Shown here piece by piece: positions 11,198 to 23,125 of a stretch of 64,000 nt of DNA; positions within the stretch are counted from its first letter, which is position 1, and the number at the start of each line of letters is the position of its first letter. The DNA comes from Ectobius pallidus (lineage: Eukaryota; Arthropoda; Insecta; Blattodea; Ectobiidae), in contig CAXKWD010000003.1 of the NCBI GenBank assembly GCA_964059195.1, forward strand, positions 22,550,606-22,614,605, in the 5' to 3' direction. The notes beneath the pieces were generated by a model. It worked only from the letters and a program-made list of their open reading frames with translations, was not told where the DNA came from and did no database searches. Made by a program: the position numbers and the translations under genes.

Positions 11198-11431
11198 TGA
11201 TATGACAAGTAGTTCCCGTCCACCCTGAAGAGCACGTACAGTGATATTGCCCTCCCGTCTCATGGCACGTACCCCCGTTCCCACAAGGTCCTGTGGCACA
11301 TGGATTGTCCACTACCTCGCAGTTGAGCCCTGAGAATCCCTCTGGACAAGTGCAGAGATACTGGTCTGGTGCTGTATTCTCACAGGTGCCTCCATTCTGA
11401 CAGGGTTCGTGTGTACCACAGTAGTTGAGAT
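11198..11431 (-). CDS. Ser: Serrate/Jagged Notch ligand, exon with EGF3 and EGF4 (partial gene)
   Basis: The exon is 234 bp and holds 77 complete codons plus split codons at both ends (phase 1 in, phase 1 out). It begins [20 protein letters not shown], the calcium-binding-type EGF3 of Serrate/Jagged, and continues to a full EGF4 with [15 protein letters not shown] and GWTGTTC. All twelve expected cysteines are present and there are no stops. The acceptor is TTTTTTTGTTACAG above 11431 and the donor is A|GTAAGT at 11197-11192, so the next exon must begin with two bases completing a codon. EGF4 is a plain repeat, without the long insertion I recall in the Drosophila protein. The role is binding Notch in the EGF array of the ligand ectodomain. 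Neighbouring DNA is intron, with a mariner relic within 260 bp on the upstream side. Confidence 0.94.
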
Positions 11432-11682
11432 CTGTAACAAAAAAACAACTTTAATGTAAAGAGAATCCACCCTATTCCACAAGTTCAAAATGCAGGAATT
11501 CACTATTGGTACACAGTTTAGTACAGTTACTGTAATATCAATGAGTATTTACATTAAAATTGCTTTCAGATCTATGTACAGAGGGTTAATGAATAACACC
11601 TATGTCTGGACTGTATGGAGGATGCTGGTGCATCTCCCAACTAAATTTGTTGATTTTCCCACGAACAGCTACAGCAACATGA

Positions 11683-11883
11683 GCACCGTCGGACATTCAT
11701 TTGTTTGGTCCCATGAAGAAATTCCTGGCCAGTAAATTCTTTTCGTCAGAAGCAGAACTGAAAACAGCAGTTCGCAGATGGCTATACTCCAACCGAACGG
11801 ACTTCTATGAACAGGGTATTTTGAGACTGGTTTCATGATGGGAGAAATGTGTTGAGAAACTTGGCGACTATATAGAAAAATAG
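11683..11883 (+). pseudogene. Mariner-type transposase C-terminal relic
   Basis: The frame reads APSDIHLFGPMKKF, then AELKTAVRRWLYSNRTDFYE, then WEKCVEKLGDYIEK and a stop. This is the last third of a mariner transposase, including the third catalytic Asp in the APSD motif. There is one in-frame stop (TGA before WEKCV) and another just before APSD, so it is dead. It differs from the 7762-8384 copies (DYIEK versus EYVEK end), implying a second mariner lineage. It lies antisense to the Serrate gene, about 250 bp from the EGF3-4 exon. Confidence 0.8.
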
Positions 11884-11934
11884 ACAAAAGATGACCCTTC
11901 ATGTGTGCATTTGTTTGTAATTGTACCTACTGGT

Positions 11935-12527
11935 GAGCATTCACACCGAAGCAGCATAGCATGCGAATCGCACTACCTGGATGCAGGCTGCACATCGAGT
12001 TGCATGGTTCACAGTTTTGCATTCATACCAAAGTAGCGAATGCGATCTGCAGTTTAACGTAAATTATATATTTTCACTTGAACAATTGAGAAACCCATTT
12101 AAAATAATGTAATTTACCTAAAGAGGATATAGTTTCAGCAATTTTAATACAGACTTTTTTCCTACTAGTTTAGATTGTCATATCGCATGGCCTACGCATG
12201 TATAAATTGTATGTTAAATAGCTCTCTTTCCAGCAGTTTTCAAGACATCTTTGCCATAATCTACCGCTACACAAGCGAACATGTATTGAATTTTCTTAAC
12301 AATTAGAAAACAGCTGAAAAGGCAACTGTACGCATGCGTCATCCCGAGTAGCGTCGCATGAAATAAGTCCAGATCTATCTGAAAAAATGAATGTCGCACT
12401 CTGCGAGATTCATTATTGCCACGATTACTTCGGTATGAAGACTTGAACTTGTTTATTTGGGATTTAAAATGAGTAGTGCACAACCTGCAACCAACTATTG
12501 CGACTCGCTACTTCGGTGTGAATGCTC
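11935..12527. mobile_element. 593 bp TIR element, superfamily unassigned
   Basis: The termini GAGCATTCACACCGAAG (left) and CTTCGGTGTGAATGCTC (right) are perfect inverted repeats of 17 bp. The next bases, GYAGC on each side, are also related. The interior has several GCGAATCGC, GCGAATGC and GCGACTCGC variants. I could not settle the target duplication. There is no transposase; the 89-codon minus-strand frame at 12214-12483 looks random. Confidence 0.8.
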
Positions 12528-13442
12528 CCATAAACTTTTTGTAAACAAAATTATTGTGCGTTACTTTTCGATCCACCCTCGTAGCATCTGTTATTCAAGG
12601 AAGATGGGAAAGCAAAGAGAATATCTCCACGTCGCTACTTTCCTCTGAGAACCAGAGTTATGAGTTACAGCACAAACATAAACGCAAAAGCTACAAATTT
12701 ATAGAGGATAAACATAATTAAAACGTCAGCCATTGTAGTCGAGAGAAACGCATACAATCTCACAGTAATCGATGAGATTAAGTTAAATAAAAAAGAAGAA
12801 ATACAAGTGGAAAAAAAGAGAAATAAACGAAACATGCAAAGCTATTGCATTGTTCCATTCATACAGCATTGTACGTATGTGGTGCTGCCATCTGATTACA
12901 TTTAACATTACTAAGATATTTATTCGTGTTTGAGATAGAGATTGTTTATGTTTAGCATCCTTCTTTGCTAATACACAATATCTAGCATTTTCCAGAAATA
13001 AAAAGAGATAGAGAGATTTGTAGGGGGAAGAGAGAGGGGGAAGAGAGAGGATTGCGTGATTATTTGAAATTAAAAGAGTTCCAGACAATTGAATATAATT
13101 TCTATCTGTGTTTCCCTTCCCAACACCAAATTTGGAGTCACGGATGCAATAATATTCTTCCTAGGCCAGCTGGATCGCTATGCGTGCAAGATTTTGCACA
13201 TAGACATGAGGTTAATTCGGAGGTAGCGAGAATAAGCCTTCCCAATATCACACACGGCCATTAACTCGAAGAAGAAAAAGAAGAAGAAGAAAAGATCATT
13301 CGTTTAAGATTTTGTTTTCTATTACGTCAGTTTTAAAATTATTAACCTCGTTTGTTCGAGGCTCTATTTCAAAATATTTTCAAAAATACAATTAAAAAGA
13401 ATGTGTGTTTATTTTCGTATAATGTCTGTTTTTTGCCATGGT
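12528..13442. other. Unassigned intronic DNA with an (AAG)n run
   Basis: GAAGAAGAAA repeats lie at 13269-13292, and a GA-rich stretch at 13020-13050. Nothing coding was recognised. Confidence 0.5.
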
Positions 13443-13512
13443 TATTTAAAGATGGTTGTGTATTGCTATATAGGCTTGTAACCGTAGCCGATGTACCGGA
13501 ATTTTGGGGAAA
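13443..13512 (-). mobile_element. SINE family I tail, short fragment
   Basis: GTAACCGTAGCCGATGTACC then GGAATTTTGG matches, on the opposite strand, the segment at 47560-47650 (GACGGTCAC and CCGGCACACCGGCGACGG). Only the 3' portion is present. Confidence 0.5.
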
Positions 13513-13700
13513 ACGGAAGAATCTGCTACACCCTAGATCCCTACTCTCTGAAAACAGCTGTCGAGAGCCTTTTTGGTGCAAGGGCCATTTATTATAAACG
13601 GGAAATGTTAAGAAAAATTTTGTTGGCTCTGGAAATAGCCACTTTGGTGCAAGGGTCATTTATTATAATACATTATATTTAAGGTATAGCAGATTCTTCC
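13513..13700. repeat. Small structure with inverted ends and an internal duplication
   Basis: GGAAGAATCTGCTA (13514) faces TAGCAGATTCTTCC (13687). Inside, TTTGGTGCAAGGGYCATTTA occurs twice (13573 and 13641). It may be a 190 bp TIR element; the family is unknown. Confidence 0.55.
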
Positions 13701-14223
13701 TACAGTTGTTATTTTACATGCGCAAATCCACGGTTAGCTGTCGCATTTAGTCACATTATAGCCTAAATTCCATCGACCCGGGATGGGATCAAATCTGTGA
13801 ATTTAAATAGAAAGCCAGTGCTTTACCGACTGCACCACCAGGAAGATATAGTAATGTTTTACTCACTATTTCGCCCAGTCATGAATTAGCCATTGCGATT
13901 CTCTACAGTGCAGTCAATTAAAAGGTCACGTTGAGTATCGTTCACCTGTGAACCTGACTTTAGAAAGACACAAGACCTGGGTGTGTTGAGAACAAATCAA
14001 TGTTGAAGGCAATGGACACGAAAGCAATTATACAAGTTAAACCCCCTCCCCACATAATTAGCCCATGAGTCTCCTGTGCAGATTCCAAGCAAGAAATATA
14101 GGTAAAATAATAGCGTCAGTGAATTACCCTGATTTTTGGAGCCTTTTATATGCTTAAGGCCAGGGATAAGCAATCCACCAGCGCTACATGTAGGCCTATA
14201 GTTATTAATGTGATACTCTAAAT
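13701..14223. other. Unassigned DNA with one tRNA-like SINE head fragment
   Basis: CCGGGATGGGATCAAATCTG with ...TTACCGACTGCACCACC at 13775-13842 looks like an eroded tRNA-derived head on the minus strand. The rest is featureless. Confidence 0.4.
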
Positions 14224-14487
14224 TAACTCCGTGGCGCTACATCCCTGAATGGACAAGGCCTACCACCCGAACGCTGCGTCATCTACCACAGGCAGATGCC
14301 GACATCCACGGCCGTTAATGGTGGTTTCCATGACCGGAGCCACTAATTCTCTATCAAGTAGCTCCTCAATTTGAATCACGAGGATGAGTGCACCCCGTTC
14401 CAGACCTCCCTACCTCAGAAAAAAATCCGAGGAGGTACCGGGCATCGAACCCAGGCCGATGGATCTGTAGGCTATCAGCGATGCTGA
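14224..14487 (-). mobile_element. SINE family A, nearly full copy
   Basis: The tail side is ACTCCGTGGCGCTACATCCC. The middle is CCACGGCCGTTAATGGTGGT and CTATCAAGTAGCTCCTCA. The head side is GAGGAGGTACCGGGCATCGA followed by the tRNA-like region, which breaks off in a diverged end. Confidence 0.85.
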
Positions 14488-14549
14488 ATTTTATTTTGTT
14501 TCACTTTGAACATGAGGTGCCTATAATAACACCTAACACTGATATTTCA

Positions 14550-14927
14550 AACTTTTTTTTTTCGTAAAAATTATCTGAAGGGTAGTTATAAGCCACACAC
14601 TGTTTGTAGAGACTCAATCTTGTCTGGTGAACAATAAAGCTTTGCATCAGGTTGAATCAACTTGATTGCAACACGCCCTCTTATTCTATATCAGAATGTG
14701 AAGTTATAAAAGTGTATTGTCCATGCTTAGAGTAAATAAAGTTACGTGAATGCATTAATAAGATTTTATTTGGGTTATGTATCCTTCGGGCGATGTGTTA
14801 ACGGCATTCTCTTAATTTTTACAATCAATTTACATGAAGAGAATGTCATGCATAATATTATATTATACTAAGAGGCAACGATTTTATTTGGGCAAAGGAA
14901 TTTGTGAGTTTCACATCAGATTTTTTC
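14550..14927. repeat. Dispersed repeat family E
   Basis: It shares ATCTGAAGGGTAGTTATAAG, GGTGAACAATAAAG, CCTCTTATTCTATAT and ATTTTATTTGGGCAAAGGAA...TTTCACATCAGA with copies at 36905-37341 and 59522-59931. Non-coding; class unknown. Confidence 0.7.
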
Positions 14928-14931
14928 ATAT

Positions 14932-15115
14932 GAGGGTCTATTTGCAAAACCGGAAATCTCCATTTTGAAAAATCCGACTTCTACATAAGGGAGGAACTCA
15001 GATTTGCAACTCATACACTAATTATGTACCAGGAAATGCATTGAACTTTCATTAGAAATTACCATTTTTATCTTTTATCAAAATGGAGATTGCCAGGTTT
15101 GCTAATAGGCCCCTC
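14932..15115. mobile_element. Short TIR element with about 38 bp inverted ends
   Basis: GAGGGTCTATTTGCAAAACC...CTCCATTTTGA on the left faces TCAAAATGGAG...AGGTTTGC...GGCCCCTC on the right. Both ends are flanked by ATAT. It sits immediately after a family E repeat. It is 184 bp and non-coding. Confidence 0.65.
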
Positions 15116-17798
15116 ATATCTACTGCACAACACATGCTAGTTCCAAGCGGTGAACTCCAACGGAAAACAACAGGTGTAAGTTACTGCCCACGATTCCATG
15201 TCTATTTTTGATTACAATGTTCAATACAATCGTCTAAATTTATCTTTACACAATTTTATTTTCGTTTTTTTAGGCGGATGGTTGATTTCAAATAAAAGAA
15301 ATTAGTTTTGTGTCTGGCGTAGCTAATAAAAACTTGATTGAATAGTTGAGTTTATCAGATTATTATCTCAAACAATATTTAGCTCTCTCTTAATATATAA
15401 AACTTCAATAAACGTAAATGAGAAAACTCAATTAGTTTACGTCTTAAAGGCTGCGAAACAGATAGGGGCTTCCCCAGCTCAGAAGACTGACTGCAGATGA
15501 ATCTCTCTGATATCTCACAGAGAATATAAACAGGGGAGGGACCACAGCTTAGTCGTCCCCTGTTATTATGACCTTTTGAAATTGTACCTTCCAAGTTTTA
15601 CGGATGTTTTAAAAGGTCAGGTTGGTATTTTTAATTAAATATATAATCTGGGTTTTAATTATGAAGAGTCTTGAGTTATGTGAATTAAAAATAATAACAC
15701 TGAGCGATGTGATATTAGATAAGCAGGCTTCCATTGTTTTATTATTCATTCATACCAACTTAAACACAGAGTGCACCTGGTCACGAATAGCATATTTTTC
15801 CCTAAACTTCTCGTGTCTGCTTTCATCTTGTCATGTCATAAAAAAGTTACATGATAGGCTAACATTACGTTCCTATGATCAAGTGCTGTTTAGATTCGCT
15901 TCATTTTCTTTCGGGTTTATGCAAATGGATGTAATTGGCTTAGCAATTTAAATATGCGTTGTATATTGATGAAAATTACTGCGGTTCATAAAAGTTAAAT
16001 TCGGAAAATAACGTACCGTCTATATAAGAACAAGGTTTATAGGCTTGCTAAAAATAAACACATACAAAGCGGACCAAAAAAGTTTATAGTATGTGCCTTT
16101 CAAATCTCGTAACAAGACTACTATCGTAAATCTTACCAGTGAAGTTGCTTCTCTTATTAAGAACTTGAGGTAGGTCTATATCATATCAGGTTGTATATTT
16201 TCATTATTTCATTACGTAGGCCTGGAATTTTGACAGTACCTTCGTTTCATAATGTAGGTGCTCACTAAGAAAGGATTTTGAAAAATTTTGATTTTAAATG
16301 CCAAAAATCAAATGTTTTTGAGAATACTTAATCCCTTTTTACACAGAATTATCAAATCCAAATAACAGAAATATTGATGATAACAGTACTGTTGCAAGTG
16401 GAATCAGATGGGTTTTGAATTATCGGTAAATGAAATGGAAGTTTGACAAATTAGAGAAAGTAGGCCTATCAATATAATTCATGTTATAAATACATATTAA
16501 AGAATGAAATACACGAAAATAATGCAATCACATAACTTTCTCTAAACTGGACCTAGAGAAAACAATACGAGGTAAGGTAATATGTTTTGGGAAGAGAAGT
16601 ATGAAAGTGATATTGCATTTCTGTTTAATTTCATCCCCAAAACGGTTTTATGGTAACATGAGAGTAAGAAATAAAAATTCTCTGCCACGATAATACAATT
16701 TTATGTTACCGGAATTTCTGTTTCTTCTTATTTGAACCCCTACCAGGCTTGCTGTGTACTGTATAAGCGATGGGATGCAAAATTCTACATCCTCTATGAG
16801 CCATAAAAAGCTATATCAAGCGTTTTCTGTGGGAATAGTTTGAGTGTGATAAGTCGTTCTTCCTATTTCAAATTATAAATACCTATATCAGGACTTAGAA
16901 TTTAAAAATCTAAAGTCCTTCATAAGTTAATTTCCAATTACAAAATGAATAAACCGCCGGGCCTTTTAAGCTAGTGGATTATATCACGCCTTGCTTTAGA
17001 TGTGAGGCATTTGTTGTAATTTCGTTCTGTTGTTATCCCACTTATTGCTTCTCATATGCTTATAAAATTTTCTCAAGAAACCGTGGCCTAAAACTCAATA
17101 GTTTCTGACATATGGCCTATTAACTCTATATGGCATTTTGTTATATCACTTATATCAGTTATAATAATAATATTATTATTACTGCTTTCAAAAGTTTCCT
17201 ACTGCAAGTCTGAGAGCCTCTGCATTCTACTAAAAAACGATTTGAAGGTGCAAGTAAAAAGAGAACTAACAGAAATAAATCAAGGGTCATCGTTGTGAGA
17301 TGTAACTACTCCATTCTCCAGTGTGCTGGCCTTCATGGAGTTTAAATTTATTTGAGCGAGGTTCGGCCTCCGTCTGCGGCACAAATTTGCCCGCCCCTTG
17401 CCCTCCCATCATCCTGCTCGAATCCGGGAAAGAACAATGTGATAAATAACAAACCACTTGTTTCTTCAATTCTCTTACAATTAGTAAGAGCTCTTTTAAT
17501 GGGTACAGTCTGCAGTAAAAAACCCAATCAAGTTTTGTACATCAATGACCGGCTTGCTCTATAAATATTAAAGCAGAAGTCACTAAACGTAATTGGTAAT
17601 TGTGTATTGTGATACAAGAGTGGAAAATGCATCGTTGGAGAATCGAGGAGTAGTTTGAAAGACGAGCCAAAGGAATATGTTGCCCCTTGGCGTTAAATGA
17701 GAGGGCATTGTTCTATAGGCCTATAGACTAGCGTTCATAATATACAGTGAATATCGATGCCAATAGTAGGTATTTTTATTTACCTATTTTATTTTATT
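15116..17798. other. Unassigned intronic DNA
   Basis: No gene or bounded element was recognised across 2.7 kb. A GC-richer patch at 17370-17430 is unidentified. Copies of TAGGCCTA occur at 16461 and 17716. Confidence 0.5.
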
Positions 17799-18311
17799 AA
17801 GCGCTAGAATGGTACTTTATGAGATTGTATGAGGGAGGAGAAAATATCTGTGCGTCTGTCTGTCCGTCTGTCCGTGTGTCTGTACGCGCTGTAACTCAAA
17901 CACGCTTTATCGGAATTTCATAAAACTTGGTAACGCATTTAAAACGTCCATGGGAAGAAGTCTATTGATACTGAACTGGTGACCGGTATCGGAGTAAAGC
18001 CCAATTCAGTGCCCATTTTGTGGTAATATATTAGAAAGAATTTATCAAATGAAAATAAGTTCTCATGGCAACATTATAGTTTTACAATATTCATGTACGG
18101 CTTTGGAAGTTGCCATACAGGTAGCTTTGACAAATAACACTACCCACATATTCCTTCACATATGCTTATCAAACCAGACCTTTGTTCTTCAGTAAGCCAC
18201 GCTTAATGAATCGATCTGCATCTTAACTCGGAAATCGGTTTAAAAAATTACTTATTTTCTGCTTATCATAATTGAAGTTATCACTGATTAAACAAAATCA
18301 TTCTGGCACTT
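17799..18311. mobile_element. TIR element family P, full-length copy
   Basis: The left end is AAGCGCTAGAATGG (a variant of AAGTGCCAGAATGG) and the right end is ATTCTGGCACTT. The interior is collinear with 5717-6221, including the (TCTGTCCG)n run at 17850-17885, GGTGACCGGTATCGGAGTAA and CTTAATGAATCGATCTG. Confidence 0.75.
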
Positions 18312-19266
18312 TGTTACATCAGTTTACCTGAAAAGGCAAAAACTGAGAGTAGTGGCATGACTCAAGTGATAAAATAGTTATAATAATGAAAAATAACCAA
18401 TAATGAAGATAGTAGTACCAGAAAGACGGAATAGACCAAGTGGTAATTGACATTGTTTCAAACAATGTAAGTTCAGAATTTATAAACATAATATATATCA
18501 TAATTATGTTAAACTGTTTTTATAACCATGCATACGGACTGAGTATTTAAGGTATAATAACCCGTTTGAATGCATCTTAATAATTTGATAATTAAAGGCT
18601 ATAGGCCTATAATACTTATACAGAAATATCTGTTGATATCATGGGAGAGACAACATCTGGCCCCTATTGCACGATGCCGGAGGGGAAAATACTGACCCAT
18701 TTAAACGACTGTATCGAATTTTGAAATGAATAGAGAATAACGTAAAAAAGCTTCGTTGATGGCTTGGAGGCATGTCATTACATTCAATAAAAAGATGGAG
18801 TGTTGTTTCTGAATAGGGAATGATGATATCTCAAAGTTAAGCCGTGATCACGGGGGCAAACAGTTGGCTACAAGGGCGCGTCCGTGGCCCAGGGGGATGG
18901 GGTCATTAACATGAGGGTGGAAATATCTCAACACTAAGACTAACTAGGGGGGGACTCTTACTTGTTTTTTCTTTATTTAAGGGACAAATAAGTAAAATTT
19001 TTGGAAAAAATGGAAAAATTGAAAGTTTTAGTTTTATTACTGATATGTTATCCTCTATCATTAATTCAATCCTTCATTAACAACGAAGCCTGCAGATCAT
19101 ATTCTCAGAAACAGCAAGTAAGGCAAAAAAAAAAAAACCTTCTTTCATGTTGACGCAAAATATTGTGAAAGAATACTTGTAATTCAATCAGTCATTTCAG
19201 AAAGGTGATAAGTGAAAAAATCTTACTTTTGAGATAACGAATAAAAGCTGTTTCCTTTTTTAAGCT
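18312..19266. other. Unassigned intronic DNA
   Basis: No gene was recognised. A GC-rich patch at 18840-18960 is unidentified. Confidence 0.5.
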
Positions 19267-19500
19267 AGGGGGGCCGTGTCGTAGATTTACGGCACGTAAA
19301 AGAACTCCAAGCCTAAATTAGAGCCTCTGGACAAAATTTCTCGGTCCTTTCAAGTCCAAGTAATACCTCAGTTTCCAGAGGGGGTTGAAATGCGATGGGC
19401 ATACCACCTGTCCCTCTGCCCTTTCTCGGAAAATAAGCGTAACAAAATTCACATAGGTAAACAGAAACCTCCACTTGGAGGCCCCACCATAGGGGGTATA
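19267..19500 (+). mobile_element. SINE family B, partial copy
   Basis: It is the reverse of the 35561-35920 order: GTCGTAGATTTACGGCACGT, then AGAGCCTCTGGACAAAATTT, CCTTTCAAGTCCAAGTAATA, and AAAATAAGCGTAACAAAATT. The tRNA-like head is missing. Confidence 0.75.
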
Positions 19501-20636
19501 GGATTCCAGAAGTTTATAAATAGTGAAGTATTAAGATACATGTTAGACGTCCGATTTCTCATGATTTTTTAGATTTTTTTATACAACAAGGACTTATCCC
19601 CATTCTGCGATGAATTGTTAAAAATAAATACAAAAATGAAATTTGAAACAAAATTGTAATTAGGCCTACTTCCACAATTTACAACCTATAACCGCCTTTT
19701 ATATTTTAACCATTAGGCGTACTGCTACTACAGAAGAAAAATAAATTGAAATACATAATGATAATTCATTAAGTATGTAAAAATGGGTACTCTACACGAA
19801 AGAATGACTCAAAGGCCAAATTCTTGTAGAATACTATTTTCTGAACGTAAAAACAGCTATTATATTATACTCAACATGATTCTTGCGTAAAATGACAGGA
19901 GGATGAGGAAGTGGATGAAGGAGAAGAAAAAGAAGAAGAAGAGTGTGGAAAGAGAATATCTTTGTCAGTTTTATCTTTTGAAAAAGAAATAAATTTTATT
20001 TAACTTACTCCGTTCAAGCCATATTCACCGAAAAAATGGGCCATATGTTGCAATATATTTTCAAGTTTCTGCTTTCTGAGTCCAGTTCTCCGTCTTTTTT
20101 GTTTCCACTCTTATGTTAAGATTCCCCAATAACAATTCAGTGAATGAGATCATAAACATGGAAGCAGTAAAACTAAAGGGTGTGTCCGGACTCGGATGAG
20201 TTTTGGGCACGATATTGCTTCATTAAGACAGTTGAATTAGTGCCAATTTCTAAGCCCCCTTGCGCCGCTCCTGACAAGTAGACCTGCTACCTCCAATAAA
20301 TACGCGTATCTTATGGCTTAGCGATGGACTGGCCAACAGTTTCTTTGAGTCCACACTTTGAACCTGGAGTGTTTTATGTGAAATTAGTCTTAAGTATCAA
20401 AAATATGAAGTCGAATTATAGGGTTTAATTTTTAATAATCTTCTCACACCTCGTCGGCCATAACAATTTGACGAATATCAAATAAATTGGTTCAAATGCA
20501 TAGACTAACGAATTTATCCAAGCAGCTTTTAAAACTATGGTCCTATAAATATCTTCAATGTTGCTCATTAGAACGTGAATATGGTTGTCTGCTAAGGTTA
20601 TTATTATGAATGTGTAAGCCTACTGTTTCTTAAGGG
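19501..20636. other. Unassigned intronic DNA
   Basis: A GAAGAAG-rich patch lies at 19915-19942. No gene or bounded repeat was seen. Confidence 0.5.
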
Positions 20637-20925
20637 GTACGCCGTAGCGTAGTGGTTGAGACGCTGCGCTACAAACCGGGAGGTCGCAGGTGCGATCACC
20701 GATGAGGTCGTTGGAGTTTTTCAACTGGCCTATGCCTTCAGGTGGCACTATGGCCCCAGGGCCGACTCAGTCTTTAACAGACATAAGTACCAGGAGCAAT
20801 CCTGGGGGTAAAGGCGGTCGGTGCGGCCGACAACCTTACCACCTTCACGTGCCTCAACCTTCTGGAACCCTCTGGGCCTCCATGGCCTGAATAGGAAACA
20901 CTTTACCTCATAGTTTTTTACTGCT
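20637..20925 (+). mobile_element. tRNA-headed SINE family F
   Basis: The head reads GTAGCGTAGTGGTTGAGACG (box A-like) and, 40 bases on, GGTGCGATCACC (box B-like), the internal RNA polymerase III promoter pattern. A GC-rich body follows, with CCCCAGGGCCGAC and GGTGCGGCCGACAACC, ending near 20925. Its 66-codon open frame is not a gene. Confidence 0.65.
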
Positions 20926-22666
20926 TCTTAGGCCTGTGCCCCTAATTGTTGTGCCGGAATTTTATCCATGAAGTTTTTCATGACTGTAAATTTACAGTTA
21001 TTGGATTGTCACATTAATTAACTTGTTGTCAACTTGAGCGGGGATCGAACTGATGAACTTAAGATCATAAACCTTTCTGTCGGCTCCACCTAGCTCCGAC
21101 GAGCATACTAACAGACCTATTAGGCTACTAATAGCTTCTTTTTTCAACTTTTTATTATCGTGAGCATTTTATTTTAGATATACCAAGGAAAATATTGTCA
21201 ATAGTTATTTATGATACAAGGGCTAAAAGAAGGATTTTATTTTGCGAGTAGGCAGCACTATGTTTGTATGTTTGCGGAACGAGCCCATAAGGGAGAGTGA
21301 AGCAATCCTACGAGCAAAATAAAATCATTTTACCACGAGTATCATACACTATTTTTTAGACAGTCGTCAATATTTATATGAAAAATTAAAAATATTAATA
21401 AAACTATATTCTTTTTGCGTATTTCGTTTCAGTTGAGCTCAGCGCGGCTGTGATGGTCATTTGTTTCTTCCTAGCATCAGGGATTAAATATTGTTTGCAT
21501 TTACAACAGTTGACTGTATAGTCAGAAAGAAAGAAGCAATTTTCTTTTTGTTTTCTACAGAATTTTCCAGCAACTGTATACAGAAATGTTGATTCTACAA
21601 TTATTACAAGTTGAAATGGTCATTCCTTGGGTGGAAGAAGTGGGAATAGAATCGATTACATGATTTGTTATATTTTTTGGATTTACAACAGTTGACTGTG
21701 TAGGAAGAATTTGCGAAGTAGGAAAACAAAGTTGGTCGCCCTGGAGTGTTATAATTTTCTCCTTTTAATTAATGTCATCTACCGTTAAAAGTGCTTCTTT
21801 TACCTTTTACTGTCTAAAAATTACATTAACAAACTAGTGTAATTTTCTGTTTGTGACTCGATTGTCAAGCTTTACTTTTCCAAACTGTTTTGAGCTAGTT
21901 TTTCTTTACAAGCAAGTGCTGATCTCTACAAGCGAAGGCCACTCATACTCATAATGCATAACTTTACTTATTTCTTTCTTAATCTCTGTATATTTTTCTT
22001 TTTGTTGCGTGCAACAAGCAAAATAGAGTAAATAATGGAAATAAGTAATCGGTGTAGATAATAAGAGGTAAATATTTACATGACAGAGGAATGCATTATT
22101 ATTCCACGCTGACTTGTCACCTGTCTGCTGTACACCTTTACTTCGTGACCACGAAGCTCATCTTCCTTTCTCCGTCTCACTCTCCTTTGTGACTATCTTT
22201 ACTATTTTTCTTTGTTTCTTTCTGTCTCTGCTTATTTCTTTGGCTGCGGCTTCATCTCCTCTGAAAATGTCTTTTTTAAATGTATTTTGCTTTCTGTTTT
22301 TTACCTTCCACTTTCTACTCTTTCTTGCGCGGGATGACCGAAGTGGACCGAAACTATTTATTCTAAGGTCAATTATGATATAGGTAGGATGACAAACTCT
22401 CCCGTATTTCCCGGGAACTCCTCCACTTTAGGATACGGTGTCCATACAATGCTTATTTAAAAACGAGGCGTCTTAATTTCTTTTTGTAAAAAAAAAACTA
22501 GGACAATTAAGGAAAAAAGGAGACAAAAATTTAATTCACAAAATTTAGGGTATATTTACAATTTACCTTTGTCTCATGCACACAAATTATCTCCAATGAC
22601 TTCTTAAATTCCTTCTGCAGACTGGTGTAAATAAATTGATTCGGATAACTGGCGATCCGGATAGTT
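20926..22666. other. Unassigned DNA with a SINE-head fragment and a hairpin
   Basis: A tRNA-like minus-strand fragment (GGGGATCGAACTGATGAACTT) lies at 21040-21105. The hairpin at 21202-21354 is listed separately. The pyrimidine-rich run at 22110-22330 (TCTCTTTCTTT-like) makes spurious Leu/Phe/Ser frames. Confidence 0.5.
21202..21354. repeat. Imperfect hairpin with arms of about 45 bp
   Basis: TTATGATACAAGGGCTAAAA...ATTTTATTTTGCGAGTAGG on the left faces CCTACGAGCAAAATAAAAT...TACCACGAGTATCATA on the right, around a spacer of roughly 55 bases. It may be an outward pair of TIRs or a structured RNA; nothing decides. Confidence 0.6.
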
Positions 22667-23125
22667 TTATTTATTTATTTAATATAATTTTTTAGCCCTA
22701 TTTCACCATAAGGTACATTAGGGCTGTAGTTTTATGTCCATTACAATGCATAATGTACCTGTTTTCTTGCATACTAGAGTAGCCTGTTTTGCTAAAGTTT
22801 AAATAAAATTATTATAAACTCTTAAATATAGAACATATGAAATAGTGGAATTCTCTATAACAACAATCCTTGCTAAAAAAATTTAAGAGTGGTTTATCAT
22901 ATTTAACACCACAATAGTTTAAGTGTCCTGTTAACGAAAATCTTTTCCTTTCAAAGACTGGGCAGTGAAAAAGTAAATGTTATACGGTCTGTTTTTCTTT
23001 ACAAATACATAAAAATCGATTCTCCCTTATAATTTTAGACCTTTCAAAGTAAGAGCCAAAAATTCCATGACCTGACAAGAATTGAGTTAATACAAATTCA
23101 GGTTCAAATCCAGATAGTTGGAGTT
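22667..23125 (-). mobile_element. LINE 3' end: RNase H/C-terminal domain relic
   Basis: From about 23125 to the stop at 22812, the minus strand reads GFEPEFVLTQFLSGHGIFGS, then KIIRENRFLCICKEKQTV, a stop, HLLFHCPVFERKRF, and on to FICSIFKSL. The SGHG.FG.Y then C.C..KQTV-HLLF-CP pattern is the usual C-terminal end of I/R1/Jockey-type non-LTR retrotransposons. One in-frame stop replaces the Glu of the usual TVEHLLF. The 3' end is marked by an (AAAT)n tail at 22667-22682. The copy is 5'-truncated and dead. Confidence 0.8.
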
